Below are positions 1 to 9,202 of a stretch of DNA of 64,000 nucleotides, one piece after another; position 1 is the first letter of the stretch; each line of letters begins with the position of its first letter. Location of the stretch: contig DEKW01000019.1 of assembly GCA_002354055.1 (NCBI GenBank), forward strand, positions 96,577 to 160,576. Direction: 5' to 3'. The DNA comes from Bacteroidales bacterium UBA2712. Its GTDB lineage: Bacteria; Bacteroidota; Bacteroidia; Bacteroidales; Paludibacteraceae. Position numbers and translations under genes: made by a program. The notes beneath the pieces are model-generated. The model saw nothing but the letters and a program-made list of their open reading frames with translations, ran no database searches and was not told where the DNA came from.

Positions 1-233
1 CCGGCTCTGAATACAACTATACCATCGATGGTAGCGATTCGCAGAATATGCCTGTCTATCATAGCGAGGGTTCGTTTATTACGACCAACAAACAGGCGAT
101 TGACCACACTGCCGCCGATGACACACGCAAACAGGCAAGGAAAATCCTTCGTGATGGTTTGCTCTATATTATCAGAGAAAACAAAGTTTATTCTTTGAAT
201 GGTAGCGCAGCAGCAGATGAAAAATCAAAATGA
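1..233 (+). CDS. C-terminal end of a large surface protein (5' end outside window)
   Basis: The reading frame is open from base 3, so the gene starts before the window; an internal ATG at 48 is not needed as a start. Only the last 76 residues are visible. The end, ARKILRDGLLYIIRENKVYS, resembles the C-termini of the two giant proteins ending at 31801 and 41449 (pattern K-h-h-R/K-D-x-x-h-Y/F-I-h-x5-Y/W-x-x-x-G). That makes it likely to be another multidomain exported protein using the same C-terminal tail. The tail may be a short T9SS sorting or anchoring signal; this is inference. No domain upstream of the tail can be assigned. Confidence 0.7.
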   Translation, partial: GSEYNYTIDGSDSQNMPVYHSEGSFITTNKQAIDHTAADDTRKQARKILRDGLLYIIRENKVYSLNGSAAADEKSK

Positions 234-256
234 CGATTAATATAGAATAGACCCAT

Positions 257-334
257 ATGAATCCTACCTACGACATTTTTATCAGTTATCGCCGTGATGC
301 GTTTGAGTCGGCAATGTCGAAGAATATGAGATAA
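257..334 (+). pseudogene. Truncated TIR-domain gene (first ~19 residues only)
   Basis: A 25-residue frame begins MNPTYDIFISYRRDAFESA, the classic first strand of a TIR domain (D-h-F-I-S-Y-R-R), then runs into MSKNMR and a stop. The last part (about 311-334) matches the end of the WG-repeat gene and the tdk upstream region near 10743-10774. The frame therefore looks like a TIR gene cut by recombination and joined to a foreign tail. It is too short to fold as a TIR domain. It could be a leftover of an earlier version of the neighbouring TIR island. Confidence 0.6.
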
Positions 335-386
335 AATTATATAAAAATCTTGTGTATGTCATTTTTTTATTGTATCTTTGCAGCCG
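316..386 (+). repeat. Left copy of the tdk-promoter direct repeat
   Basis: Bases 348-386 match 10798-10836 with a single mismatch (369 versus 10819). Bases about 316-338 match about 10756-10778 with a few differences; a ~10-base length difference lies between the two matching blocks. The match includes a promoter and extends well beyond the promoter consensus, so it is a duplication rather than chance similarity. The two copies lie at the ends of the TIR/STAND island. Confidence 0.8.
350..380 (+). promoter_or_regulatory. Bacteroidota-type promoter for the SIR2-TIR operon
   Basis: TTG at 350-352, a 20-base spacer and TATCTTTG at 373-380 fit the Bacteroidota -33/-7 consensus. About 90 bases separate it from the ATG at 476. 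It is nearly identical to the tdk promoter at 10800-10830. Confidence 0.75.
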
Positions 387-475
387 AAAGTATATGTGAC
401 GCACTTCTCCAAACTAAATATAATACTTATACTCATATATACGACAACTGTTAACAACACAAAAAACTTAAGAAT

Positions 476-1870
476 ATGGATAATTTTCAACTCGATTTAG
501 GCTCTGATAAAGATCGTTGGGAGCGATTATTGAATGAGATTGAGGCTGGCAATGTAGTCCCAGTTATAGGCCCTGACCTGCTGGTAAACCCTCATTATGT
601 GAAAAACACAAATGAGACTCCGTTTGCTGAAAATATTCATCAACAGTTAATTTCTTATATTGCGTCGCAAACAGGAGTAACATCATTCCCCCGGACATTT
701 TCTCAGTTAGTGTTTGATGAAAACTACAAGCGTCATGTACGTGACAAAGATAAAATATACAATCTTATATATCAGGTGCTCACGAATATAGATCTTATAA
801 AAGAGATAAATGGAGAACCGTCAGATTTGTTGATGGATTTGTTGGGCACCAAGAAATTCCCATTCGTTATCACAACATCCTTTACCCCTATAGTGGAAAA
901 TGCCATGAAATCCATATGGGGAGAAGTTCGTGTGCTAACATTTAATAATGACCCGCAAGGTAGTGCTTGGGAGACGGGTGGAGATATTCGAACTCCGAAA
1001 GATCTTAACTATCCGAGTGTATATTATATGTTCGGCAATGCATGCAGTAAGCGAAAAGATGCACGCTTCGTTGTGACGGATAGCGATATGATGACATTCT
1101 GCGGCTCGTGGATTCGTGGAACAGGTGTTCCTCGTACATTGACAGAAGCTCTTAAAAATAAATATCTGCTTATATTAGGGAATAATTATTCTGATTGGTT
1201 ATTCCGTTTTATATGGTCTGCCTTACGAACAAACACAATAGATATGAAATCTGATGTGATTGTTAACAACAATGCAGAAGAAACATTTAAGCAGTTCTTG
1301 GAGCGCTTGGAAATATTCTTCCAGGAAAGTCCAGAGGAGGTAATAACTCGTATCAAGAATGAGATGCAACAACGCAATAGCGAGTCCACGCAAAGTCGTT
1401 CCCTCTATGAGACGGATGTCTTTATCTCCTACTCACATTCCGATAGGTCCATCGCACAAAAGTTATATGACAGGCTTCGCGAGAATGGAATAAGTGTATG
1501 GTTTGATGATTATAGCATTCCTCGAGGGGAAGGATGGGAGGCAAAAATCCAGGATGGAATCAATCACTCCCGCCTTTTTGTCCCTATTTTATCACGAAAT
1601 GTAGAGCAAGAATCTATTGTCCCGCATGAGTATAGAACGGAATGGAATATCGCAGCCAAACTATCTCTAAAAATAGGAGGCAAAAAATTTATCATGCCCT
1701 TTGCGGAAAATGGATTTGACTTCTATAATAATCTCACAAAACTACCCGGGGAGTTTGTAGAAAAAAATGCCACATGGTATACAGCAAATTCTGATTTAGA
1801 TGAGATTACGCAGGTTCTCCTTGATGCGATAGAGGATGTAAAAGCCTTGGAAAACAAAATGTTTAATTAA
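476..1870 (+). CDS. SIR2-like/TIR fusion protein (predicted NAD-consuming immune effector)
   Basis: 464 residues. The N-terminal ~280 residues have a SIR2-like layout: GNVVPVIGPDLL in the place of the nucleotide-binding GAG loop, FVITTSFTPIVE in the place of the TTNYD segment, VYYMFGNA where family members have a LHGS-type motif, and LLILGNNYSDW near the end. The usual catalytic His appears to be replaced (MFGN), so this half may bind rather than hydrolyse NAD. The C-terminal TIR domain starts near residue 312 (YETDVFISYSHSD); its likely catalytic Glu is E389 in YRTEWN (E385 is an alternative). It is separated by 16 bases from the STAND ATPase gene, suggesting one transcript. TIR and SIR2 domains in bacterial defence commonly deplete NAD; the role here is inferred. 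Confidence 0.8.
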   Translation: MDNFQLDLGSDKDRWERLLNEIEAGNVVPVIGPDLLVNPHYVKNTNETPFAENIHQQLISYIASQTGVTSFPRTFSQLVFDENYKRHVRDKDKIYNLIYQVLTNIDLIKEINGEPSDLLMDLLGTKKFPFVITTSFTPIVENAMKSIWGEVRVLTFNNDPQGSAWETGGDIRTPKDLNYPSVYYMFGNACSKRKDARFVVTDSDMMTFCGSWIRGTGVPRTLTEALKNKYLLILGNNYSDWLFRFIWSALRTNTIDMKSDVIVNNNAEETFKQFLERLEIFFQESPEEVITRIKNEMQQRNSESTQSRSLYETDVFISYSHSDRSIAQKLYDRLRENGISVWFDDYSIPRGEGWEAKIQDGINHSRLFVPILSRNVEQESIVPHEYRTEWNIAAKLSLKIGGKKFIMPFAENGFDFYNNLTKLPGEFVEKNATWYTANSDLDEITQVLLDAIEDVKALENKMFN

Positions 1871-1886
1871 AAAATCCTTGTTAAAT

Positions 1887-4800
1887 ATGAATATCGATAA
1901 TCAAAATATACCGGACAACAACAAGAATCCGTGGAAAGGATTAAACTTTTATACCGAGGAGGACAAGGATAATTTTTTTGGCCGAGATGAGGAAATTCAG
2001 CGTCTTTCATTGTATGTCATTAACAATACTCAGTCTGTACTATATGGTAAATCAGGAATAGGAAAATCCTCCATCATTCAGGCAGGTATATTCCCAATAG
2101 CCCGGGCGGAAGGTATGCTGCCTATTTCAATTCGCTTGTCCCATGACAATGAGCAGACGTATATAGAACAGATACGCGAGAAATTTACAGAGGAAGAAAA
2201 CTTCGGGAGATTAGAAATTAGAGAGATAGCCCCGCGTATTAACAATCATGAAGAGTCGCTGTGGGAATACTTCCATAGGCATCAATTTTTTGTTCCGAGA
2301 ACGGAGAATATCATACGTCCATTAATTGTCTTTGATCAGTTTGAGGAGATATTTACTCTGCAAAAGAATGAGAAACTGAAGTTAGCATTTTTTGCAGAAC
2401 TGGCTGACCTACTCAACGAGGTAAAGCCACAATACATAGTGGATGCTCAAAACAAAGCTACTAATCAATACGAAGACACATCTAAGAGTACGAAAAAAAG
2501 TTTTGAATTGGACTTTGGTACAACCGATAACCGAGAGCAGCAAAAAGAATATGCAGAAGCTTCTAATTTCAATATTATTTTTGTAATTAGAGAAGACTTT
2601 TTAGCGCATTTGGAGCGTTATACCAGATTTATCCCCTCAATGAAGACAAACCGCTTTGCTTTACTTCCTTTAAATGAAGAGCAAGCTGCGGAAATAATTA
2701 TGAAGCCACGAGCAGGATTGCTGTCTGCAGAGGTAGCAGAGCTGATAATTCAGAAGGTAACTCAGCGCCAAGATTTTCGTATAGGAGACGAACCGGAGGT
2801 AGAAGTGGATGCCGTAGTTTTGTCCCTCTACCTGAGCCAATTATATACCAAAAGAGACGGGGATGGTGTCATAACCAAGGAAATGGTAAATGATTACGGC
2901 TCTACCATTATCCGAAATTTCTATGAGGGAGCGGTCTCTGATTTGCCGCAGAACGAAATAGAGATATTGGAGGACTTACTGCTTACTTATGACGGGAGAC
3001 GTAATAATGTTTCTGTACGCGATATAATGCGTAAAGGAGTATCAAAACATGTTATAGATATATTGACTGAGGATCGTAAGTTATTACGACTATTTAACTA
3101 TCAAAACGACGATCGTATAGAGTACATGCATGACGTACTCTGTCAAGTAGTGAGCGATCGTGTTAATCAGCGAGAATTGCATCGTGCACAACAAGGGGAA
3201 AAGTTGCAAAAACGCAAGAATCGTGTGTTAAGGTGGGGAATCGCTGCGTCTGTGCTGATATTAGTGGCGGTAGGCTTATATGTATGGGATGGGTATTTCC
3301 GGATAATCGAAAAATACTATGGAATAGTAGTAAAAGAAAACGGGTGGTATGTAGGATTAGAACCTTTAGATCAAGAAGAAATAAGGCATCGTGCATACTA
3401 TTATGTCCTAAGATTCGAAGGAAGCCGAGGGAAGGGATCTAAATTACCTCTCGAGATGGAGGCTCGTAACGGCTATGGGGAACTAACAGATAATCACAAT
3501 ATAGAACCTTTTATCTTAGAACAATTTAAGCGAGGCGATCAAGGCGTGGATGAAAATTTATACGAACAATTAGAGACAGCATGCCGTTGGGAATTTATAA
3601 CGAATCAAGAACGTGATTTTTTAGTACAAATACGAGCACGGAATGAGCAAGGGGAAGTGGTGTACTTATTTAATCGTTCGCAAACACGCCAGTCTAATAA
3701 AGTAATATGTACTTATACCGACGAATATGGATTCCCTCTCTTTTTGAAAGATGGTAGAGAGTTTTATCTATGTGCAACCTATGATGAAAATGGGAGGGAA
3801 AGCTTAGTGGAATTCTTCAACGAATATGGAGTTCCGACCCCCAATAAAAATGGTATATATCAAATAAGTAAGTCCTATTTAGGAAATGGTATAGAGTCTG
3901 CGATATTTTATCATTTTTGGACTGGCCAGTTGAAGAAAAACCGGGCTGAATTTGGAATGAAACATACACGTTTCACTCCGGATAGCTTACGTGTTTTAGA
4001 AACGCTGTATCTTGATGATGAATTGCAACCAACAAAATCCTATTGGGATGAGGTTCCTATTATAAAATACACGTACGATGAACATGGAAATTGCATAGAA
4101 GAATCTTATTGGGACGAAAAGGATAAACCGGCTGTAAGTTATTTTGGATATCATCGCGTGGTAAAAACATATACTTCCCATGGAGAGTTGGAGAGCCTTA
4201 TGTATTACTCAACGGATAGTTCTGCGACGTATAAAACGGAGTACATAGGAGATAGTTATTGTAAATTATTAGAAAAGCATCTTGAATATGACAACCAGGG
4301 GCATGAAATCGTAAGAAAGCTGATCTGCGATACCTTCTTGTTCTACAACAATCATTGTTATGCTGAGGACGGAACGGTGACGATGCAAGAAATGTATTAT
4401 ATATATAATTCGTCACCGCGAGATACCGTTTATTCGTTTAGGTATTATTATGATCCGATAAAACGCTCTAGGCTGACAATTGATTATAAAGAAAATTATG
4501 CTAAGCGAACAAGTTCTGATGAAAGAGGGAATGTAACATACGTACAGTATTTTGCATCTGATAACAAAGAACGTATAAAAATGAATGGATTCCACGTAAA
4601 TTATATGGAATACAAATATAATGGGGATACAACATACATTACTGATAAATGTTATAATGAACAAAATGTTTTGACATATCATCATGAAATCATAGTAGAT
4701 TCTATTAATCATACCAAAAATGAATTAACATTTGATCCTGTAAGCGGCGAATTTAAGGAAGGGGTACGGGAGACATATGATGATGAGTTTAAGGTAATAA

Positions 4801-5717
4801 AGAGTCGTGAGAGTATAAATAGAAAGAAGGAGACATACCGCACGTATGAAAATCCCGAATTCTATTATCGTATTCATTTTGTTTATCCGATAAAACCTTC
4901 CATAAAGAAGGAAGAATGGGGACGATATGCAGTAAGTGAGTTAAATGATGCCTCTTTGGTGTATGAAAAAGCCGAAAATAGGGCATACTATGCACGCTCA
5001 ATTGATAATACATCAAACGACTTTATTTATTACAACGAGTGGGGAAACATAATAGAATCGAATGAGTATGACTGGAAATATCTTGCATATATTGAAGTAA
5101 AAGACGGAATTTCTATCGGTTTCCAGAATGCTGATATTATATTAGCATGCAATGGGTGGAATATGTCTTTCCTGAGAGATCCAGATATGGCGTTTAATAA
5201 TACCGAATGGGAAAATGAAGTGGATAGAGATTTCATTGTAGCACGTTGCAATTCCAATACGAATGAATATGATACGGTGCATATACATATATCTGCGGCA
5301 TTGACAAATATAACTGATTTTGTTCAATTCAAGAAATGTCGTTGTACACACCAAGAGGAGGAACGAATATGGAAAATGCTAAAGAAATATATTTTGCGTG
5401 AAGTGATTAGTGCAGCGTCAATAGATGATAATAGTATTCTGCGACAAATGGGAATAAATGGCGAAATAATTATACTTGAGTGGAATAAATGGAAGTATAA
5501 AGAGCAAGAAGTAACAGCATTCGAAGATATAGTAGAGAGTACTAAATTATTACCCAAGCACATTGTTTTTTGGGATGTAGATGCAGATTCTATTGGTGTA
5601 ATTCAGAGTGAACAAGAGACACTCGGGTTAACATTTGAAACGAGTACATACAGACTCAGATATCAACGTCTAGTAGATGAAAGTTACGAGAACTGGAAAA
5701 TTCGAACAGGTGAATAA
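1887..5717 (+). CDS. Giant STAND-type (nSTAND1-like) NTPase with membrane segment and Tyr-rich repeat C-terminus
   Basis: 1276 residues from the ATG at 1887; an in-frame TTG lies at 1878. The N-terminus NPWKGLNFYTEEDKDNFFGR is the typical entry of nSTAND1 ATPases. It is followed by Walker A GKSGIGKS (residues 54-61) and Walker B LIVFDQFEE (D150). A hydrophobic segment at about 447-468 (WGIAASVLILVAVGLYVW) probably spans the membrane. The remaining ~800 residues contain loose repeats of the type TYDEHGN..EESYWDE, TYDENGRESLVEFF and SDERGNVTYVQYF, resembling YD/MORN-like sheet repeats that could form the sensor. STAND proteins oligomerise after ligand sensing and switch on linked effectors; here the neighbouring TIR proteins are the natural partners (inference). 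The A/T-rich codon choice differs from the housekeeping genes that follow. Confidence 0.8.
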   Translation: MNIDNQNIPDNNKNPWKGLNFYTEEDKDNFFGRDEEIQRLSLYVINNTQSVLYGKSGIGKSSIIQAGIFPIARAEGMLPISIRLSHDNEQTYIEQIREKFTEEENFGRLEIREIAPRINNHEESLWEYFHRHQFFVPRTENIIRPLIVFDQFEEIFTLQKNEKLKLAFFAELADLLNEVKPQYIVDAQNKATNQYEDTSKSTKKSFELDFGTTDNREQQKEYAEASNFNIIFVIREDFLAHLERYTRFIPSMKTNRFALLPLNEEQAAEIIMKPRAGLLSAEVAELIIQKVTQRQDFRIGDEPEVEVDAVVLSLYLSQLYTKRDGDGVITKEMVNDYGSTIIRNFYEGAVSDLPQNEIEILEDLLLTYDGRRNNVSVRDIMRKGVSKHVIDILTEDRKLLRLFNYQNDDRIEYMHDVLCQVVSDRVNQRELHRAQQGEKLQKRKNRVLRWGIAASVLILVAVGLYVWDGYFRIIEKYYGIVVKENGWYVGLEPLDQEEIRHRAYYYVLRFEGSRGKGSKLPLEMEARNGYGELTDNHNIEPFILEQFKRGDQGVDENLYEQLETACRWEFITNQERDFLVQIRARNEQGEVVYLFNRSQTRQSNKVICTYTDEYGFPLFLKDGREFYLCATYDENGRESLVEFFNEYGVPTPNKNGIYQISKSYLGNGIESAIFYHFWTGQLKKNRAEFGMKHTRFTPDSLRVLETLYLDDELQPTKSYWDEVPIIKYTYDEHGNCIEESYWDEKDKPAVSYFGYHRVVKTYTSHGELESLMYYSTDSSATYKTEYIGDSYCKLLEKHLEYDNQGHEIVRKLICDTFLFYNNHCYAEDGTVTMQEMYYIYNSSPRDTVYSFRYYYDPIKRSRLTIDYKENYAKRTSSDERGNVTYVQYFASDNKERIKMNGFHVNYMEYKYNGDTTYITDKCYNEQNVLTYHHEIIVDSINHTKNELTFDPVSGEFKEGVRETYDDEFKVIKSRESINRKKETYRTYENPEFYYRIHFVYPIKPSIKKEEWGRYAVSELNDASLVYEKAENRAYYARSIDNTSNDFIYYNEWGNIIESNEYDWKYLAYIEVKDGISIGFQNADIILACNGWNMSFLRDPDMAFNNTEWENEVDRDFIVARCNSNTNEYDTVHIHISAALTNITDFVQFKKCRCTHQEEERIWKMLKKYILREVISAASIDDNSILRQMGINGEIIILEWNKWKYKEQEVTAFEDIVESTKLLPKHIVFWDVDADSIGVIQSEQETLGLTFETSTYRLRYQRLVDESYENWKIRTGE

Positions 5718-5810
5718 TAAAATTTTAATAAAGTTTGAATGGTAATGATCCACGGTACGTAAGTATTATGACCGACCTTGAATTTTTGCAATCGAAAAAC
5801 GAGAAGAATA

Positions 5811-6227
5811 ATGACAAAAGAACTTATCTCCAAACAATGTCTCGCGGAGCGGGAGCAGTTAATCGGCAAGTATTGTGATACATTGCCCGCCGATCATGCT
5901 ATGCCGATAGAGCAGATCCGCGAGCTTATCGTACAGATAGAAAAAGAGTACAAGGTTTTCCTTTGCGGATTATGGGAGCAAGTGAAGGGGGAAGATGATC
6001 GGTCTTTGGATGCAATCTTGGACAAGCGTTGGAATAGAACTGTTTTGGCACGGGAGTATACCGCGCCGATAGAAACAGCGATAGATGAAGCCGAAGAAAT
6101 TACCTTGTGGGAAAAGATATCCAACTCAAACTATCGCGATATTGACCACCTAAATTCACTCGTCAAAGCGTATGCGCACGATCTGTTAGCCCATATAACA
6201 AGAGATTTCCTGGAGGATGTTAAATAA
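5811..6227 (+). CDS. Small predicted helical protein of unknown function
   Basis: 138 residues when started at ATG 5811; a longer frame from TTG 5778 is less likely. I do not recognise the family. The sequence is charged and looks helical throughout, with no signal peptide or membrane segment. It sits between the STAND ATPase and the TIR-WD40 gene, with only 11 bases to the latter, so co-expression is likely. It could be an adaptor or regulator in the TIR/STAND locus, but nothing in the sequence proves this. Confidence 0.6.
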   Translation: MTKELISKQCLAEREQLIGKYCDTLPADHAMPIEQIRELIVQIEKEYKVFLCGLWEQVKGEDDRSLDAILDKRWNRTVLAREYTAPIETAIDEAEEITLWEKISNSNYRDIDHLNSLVKAYAHDLLAHITRDFLEDVK

Positions 6228-6238
6228 GTTTTTATTTT

Positions 6239-8773
6239 ATGTCAGAAGAAAAACAATATTATGCCTTTATTTCCTATAATCACGCGGATAAAAAGGAGGC
6301 TAGGGAATTGCAGCATTGGTTAGAATATTATAAACTTCCCAATAAAGTGCGGAGGGACAATCCGAAATTGCCCAAATATGTACGTCCTCTATTCCGAGAT
6401 GAAACCCATTTGGATATAGGAGATTTGACTCCTCAAATATGTGCAGGATTAGAGCAATCTCAATTTCTTATCGTGATTTGTTCTCCTAGATCTGCAAGTT
6501 CTGATTGGGTAAATAAAGAAATAGAGTATTTTATCTCGTTAGGAAGGCAAGATAAAATCCTTCCATACATAATTGAGGGAGTTCCTCATGCAAAGAACGT
6601 TGGTGAGGAATGTTATCCACCTGCCTTACTTTCATTATGTCATGGAAAAGAAATCTTGGGTGCAAATATTAATGAATCAGGGAAGGATTCTGCGGCTATT
6701 CGTGTGATAGCTAAAATGTTTGGTATACGTGCCGATATTTTATATCAAAGATTTCAACGAGAGCAACGAAAAAGGTGGTTAATAATCTTTAGTGCAATAG
6801 TTGCATTTATTCTACTATTACTATCATTCTTGTTTTATGTTATTGTTAGTAATAATGAGTTAAGTAAAAAAAACGAGTTGATAGAACAACAAAATAAAGA
6901 TATAACTCAGAGTCGTGATAGTACACGAATAGCATTACGGAATGTGCAAGAGAAAAATGATACGTTAACACTAACACGGCTTAATCTTGAGAATAGTAAT
7001 GCCCAACTGACGCAATCGAATTGGCATGCGATGGAGGTGCAAGCACGTGCAGTATCTATAAAAGCATTGGAATTAATTGCAGAGGGGGATATTTATAGAG
7101 GCTTGGCTTTAGTTATGAAAATCATGCCATATAATGAGCAGAATCCGGAACGCCCATTTATCCCGGAAATGGAATGCGCAATCAGAGCAGCAAATGATAG
7201 TATTTTATATGGTGGCAAAATTAAATGTATTATGAAGTCTCACCTTGGGTGCGTTTACGATGCTGCACTCACAAGTGATAATCAAATGGTTGCTACTACA
7301 TCTAACGATAACACGATACGCTTTTGGAATCTAAAGACAGGTGAAGAGTATGAGAAGATGCGAACAACTGACTTCCTTCATGATACTAATTATATTGCAT
7401 TTAGTCCGAATGGAAAATACTTCATTAAACGTTATTCAAAAGAAGAGCCTGTATTAAGTGTATGGAATGTTAAAAAAACGGGACTCCAATTCATTACAAA
7501 ACTTCAAATCGGATATTCCCCTTTATTTTCGAGAGACGGGAAGATGCTTTACGTGCGCGGCAAGAAATCAGAAGGCTCGTATTCGGAACGAAAGAAAGAA
7601 GCAGAAAAAATATATGTTTATGATACATCAACTTGGGAAAATGTAGGAAGGGCAGATGATCTGATGGATTCATTATATGCATCAAAAAAAAGATTTGGAC
7701 TACTCCGCGATACAAATTTATATATGTGCAATGAACAGTATGTTAATAGATTGTCCTTCATATCGTATAAAGATAGTACATATTCTAAAGAAAATATAAC
7801 ATTTCCTTCATGGATTCGGTTTGCACAACAACTAACCATCTCTGATGACATATTTGTTACAACTGATAATGGAAATTCATATGTATGTCATAATCCATTT
7901 GTATTACCTCCTCAAAAAGGTGTTCTAATTACATCTACCAATAATTCATTCGCAGTAAGTACCAAATGTAAATTTTTAGTTTCCGATAATGGATATGTGT
8001 ATAATATTCCCAAATCTTCTATAGAATGGAAATTTCAGAAATCAAATAGGTCTTATACTGGCAGAAATATGGCAATAAGTAATAGTGGGAATCTTATTGC
8101 ATTCACTAAACGCTTGAGTGACAGACTTGATATTGTGATTCTTAATCACCTAACAAATGATAGTATAATTATTCGAAATCCATTCAAAGATGAGCTGGAG
8201 AATCAGATATTCTCATTAGCAATTAGCGATGATGAAACTAAAATTATGGCGGGCTTTAGAAATAGTCAAGTACTCATATGGGATATCCGTAGTAAAAAAG
8301 TATTACAGAAATTAATAGGTCATCAAAATGGAGTAACTTCTGTCGCCTTTTTTGGTAAAGATAGATATGCTATCACTAGTTCTTACGACATGACCACCAG
8401 AGTTTGGGATTTGCAAACGAGAAAAGGACAAGAAAAACAAATGATTCATATGGATGGAAGCAATGAGAATCCTTGCTCTTCCATTTGCCCAAACATGAAA
8501 TATATAGCTTCATCTAATGAGGAATATATATCTATTTATGCGTATCCACAGAATTCTTTAGTATCAATAATCCCATCATCTGATTGTGTCTCTATATGGT
8601 TTGATGCTCAAAATAACTTATATTCGCAAAATATAATAGAAACAGACTCGACCACAAGTTACAATGTTTATAAATATCAATGGCCATCTATTGATGACCT
8701 ATGTAAAAAATATGGATATTTACGTTCTTTTTATCTTTCTCCCGAAGAACGCAGAAAATATTATTTGGAATAA
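6239..8773 (+). CDS. TIR domain - transmembrane - WD40 repeat protein
   Basis: 844 residues. The TIR domain occupies about residues 6-165 (YYAFISYNHADKKEA, then PLFRDETHLDIGDLT and SPRSASSDWVNKEIEYF with probable catalytic E94). A strong hydrophobic segment lies at about 178-204 (WLIIFSAIVAFILLLLSFLF), followed by a polar, coiled-coil-like stretch to about 265. The rest is a beta-propeller: a clear WD40 unit at about 335-370 (TSNDNTIRFWNLKTGE) and two at about 675-740 (QVLIWDIRSKKVLQKLIGHQ and MTTRVWDLQTRKG), with degenerate blades between. Such proteins combine an NADase or signalling TIR with a propeller sensor at the membrane. With the STAND gene, this locus pairs two large sensors with TIR effectors. 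Confidence 0.8.
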   Translation: MSEEKQYYAFISYNHADKKEARELQHWLEYYKLPNKVRRDNPKLPKYVRPLFRDETHLDIGDLTPQICAGLEQSQFLIVICSPRSASSDWVNKEIEYFISLGRQDKILPYIIEGVPHAKNVGEECYPPALLSLCHGKEILGANINESGKDSAAIRVIAKMFGIRADILYQRFQREQRKRWLIIFSAIVAFILLLLSFLFYVIVSNNELSKKNELIEQQNKDITQSRDSTRIALRNVQEKNDTLTLTRLNLENSNAQLTQSNWHAMEVQARAVSIKALELIAEGDIYRGLALVMKIMPYNEQNPERPFIPEMECAIRAANDSILYGGKIKCIMKSHLGCVYDAALTSDNQMVATTSNDNTIRFWNLKTGEEYEKMRTTDFLHDTNYIAFSPNGKYFIKRYSKEEPVLSVWNVKKTGLQFITKLQIGYSPLFSRDGKMLYVRGKKSEGSYSERKKEAEKIYVYDTSTWENVGRADDLMDSLYASKKRFGLLRDTNLYMCNEQYVNRLSFISYKDSTYSKENITFPSWIRFAQQLTISDDIFVTTDNGNSYVCHNPFVLPPQKGVLITSTNNSFAVSTKCKFLVSDNGYVYNIPKSSIEWKFQKSNRSYTGRNMAISNSGNLIAFTKRLSDRLDIVILNHLTNDSIIIRNPFKDELENQIFSLAISDDETKIMAGFRNSQVLIWDIRSKKVLQKLIGHQNGVTSVAFFGKDRYAITSSYDMTTRVWDLQTRKGQEKQMIHMDGSNENPCSSICPNMKYIASSNEEYISIYAYPQNSLVSIIPSSDCVSIWFDAQNNLYSQNIIETDSTTSYNVYKYQWPSIDDLCKKYGYLRSFYLSPEERRKYYLE

Positions 8774-8833
8774 CTGATAGAAATCCCATCCCTCCTGCCT
8801 CTATATAAGCAGTAAACAAAATTTTATTGCATT

Positions 8834-9124
8834 ATGAAACAAAACAATTACATTCCGCAACCGATTGACACGACCGCAATCGAGTTGCCACAAGAGTTGA
8901 TGAACCTTGCCGAAGAAATGGCAAAAAACGTACATGAAGTATGGGCTGCCGGTCGTATTGCGGATGGTTGGAAATACGGAGCAAAGCGCGATGATGTGGA
9001 AAAGACGCATCCTTGCCTCGTGCCGTACGAAGAATTGCCTGAGTCCGAAAAAGAATATGATCGCAATACTGCAATCGGTACGTTAAAGTTTATTCTTGCT
9101 CAAGGATTCACAATAAACAAATAA
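8834..9124 (+). CDS. RyR-domain protein
   Basis: 96 residues. The core ELMNLAEEMAKNVHEVWAA, then IADGWKYG, HPCLVPYEELPESEKEYDRN and TLKFIL matches the RyR repeat family (PF02026) closely and fills the whole protein. RyR domains were named from ryanodine receptors; in bacteria they occur as small stand-alone proteins and have been proposed to recognise nucleotide-type ligands in conflict systems. Its position 60 bases after a TIR-WD40 gene makes it a candidate binder of a TIR-made nucleotide; this is inference. It has no signal peptide and is probably cytoplasmic. Confidence 0.8.
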   Translation: MKQNNYIPQPIDTTAIELPQELMNLAEEMAKNVHEVWAAGRIADGWKYGAKRDDVEKTHPCLVPYEELPESEKEYDRNTAIGTLKFILAQGFTINK

Positions 9125-9202
9125 ATTTTCTTCTCACTGATAGATAATCCCTACCCTTCGGCTCTATAATCATAAAGGTTGAACTTTCAAAGGCAAATGA
9201 TT

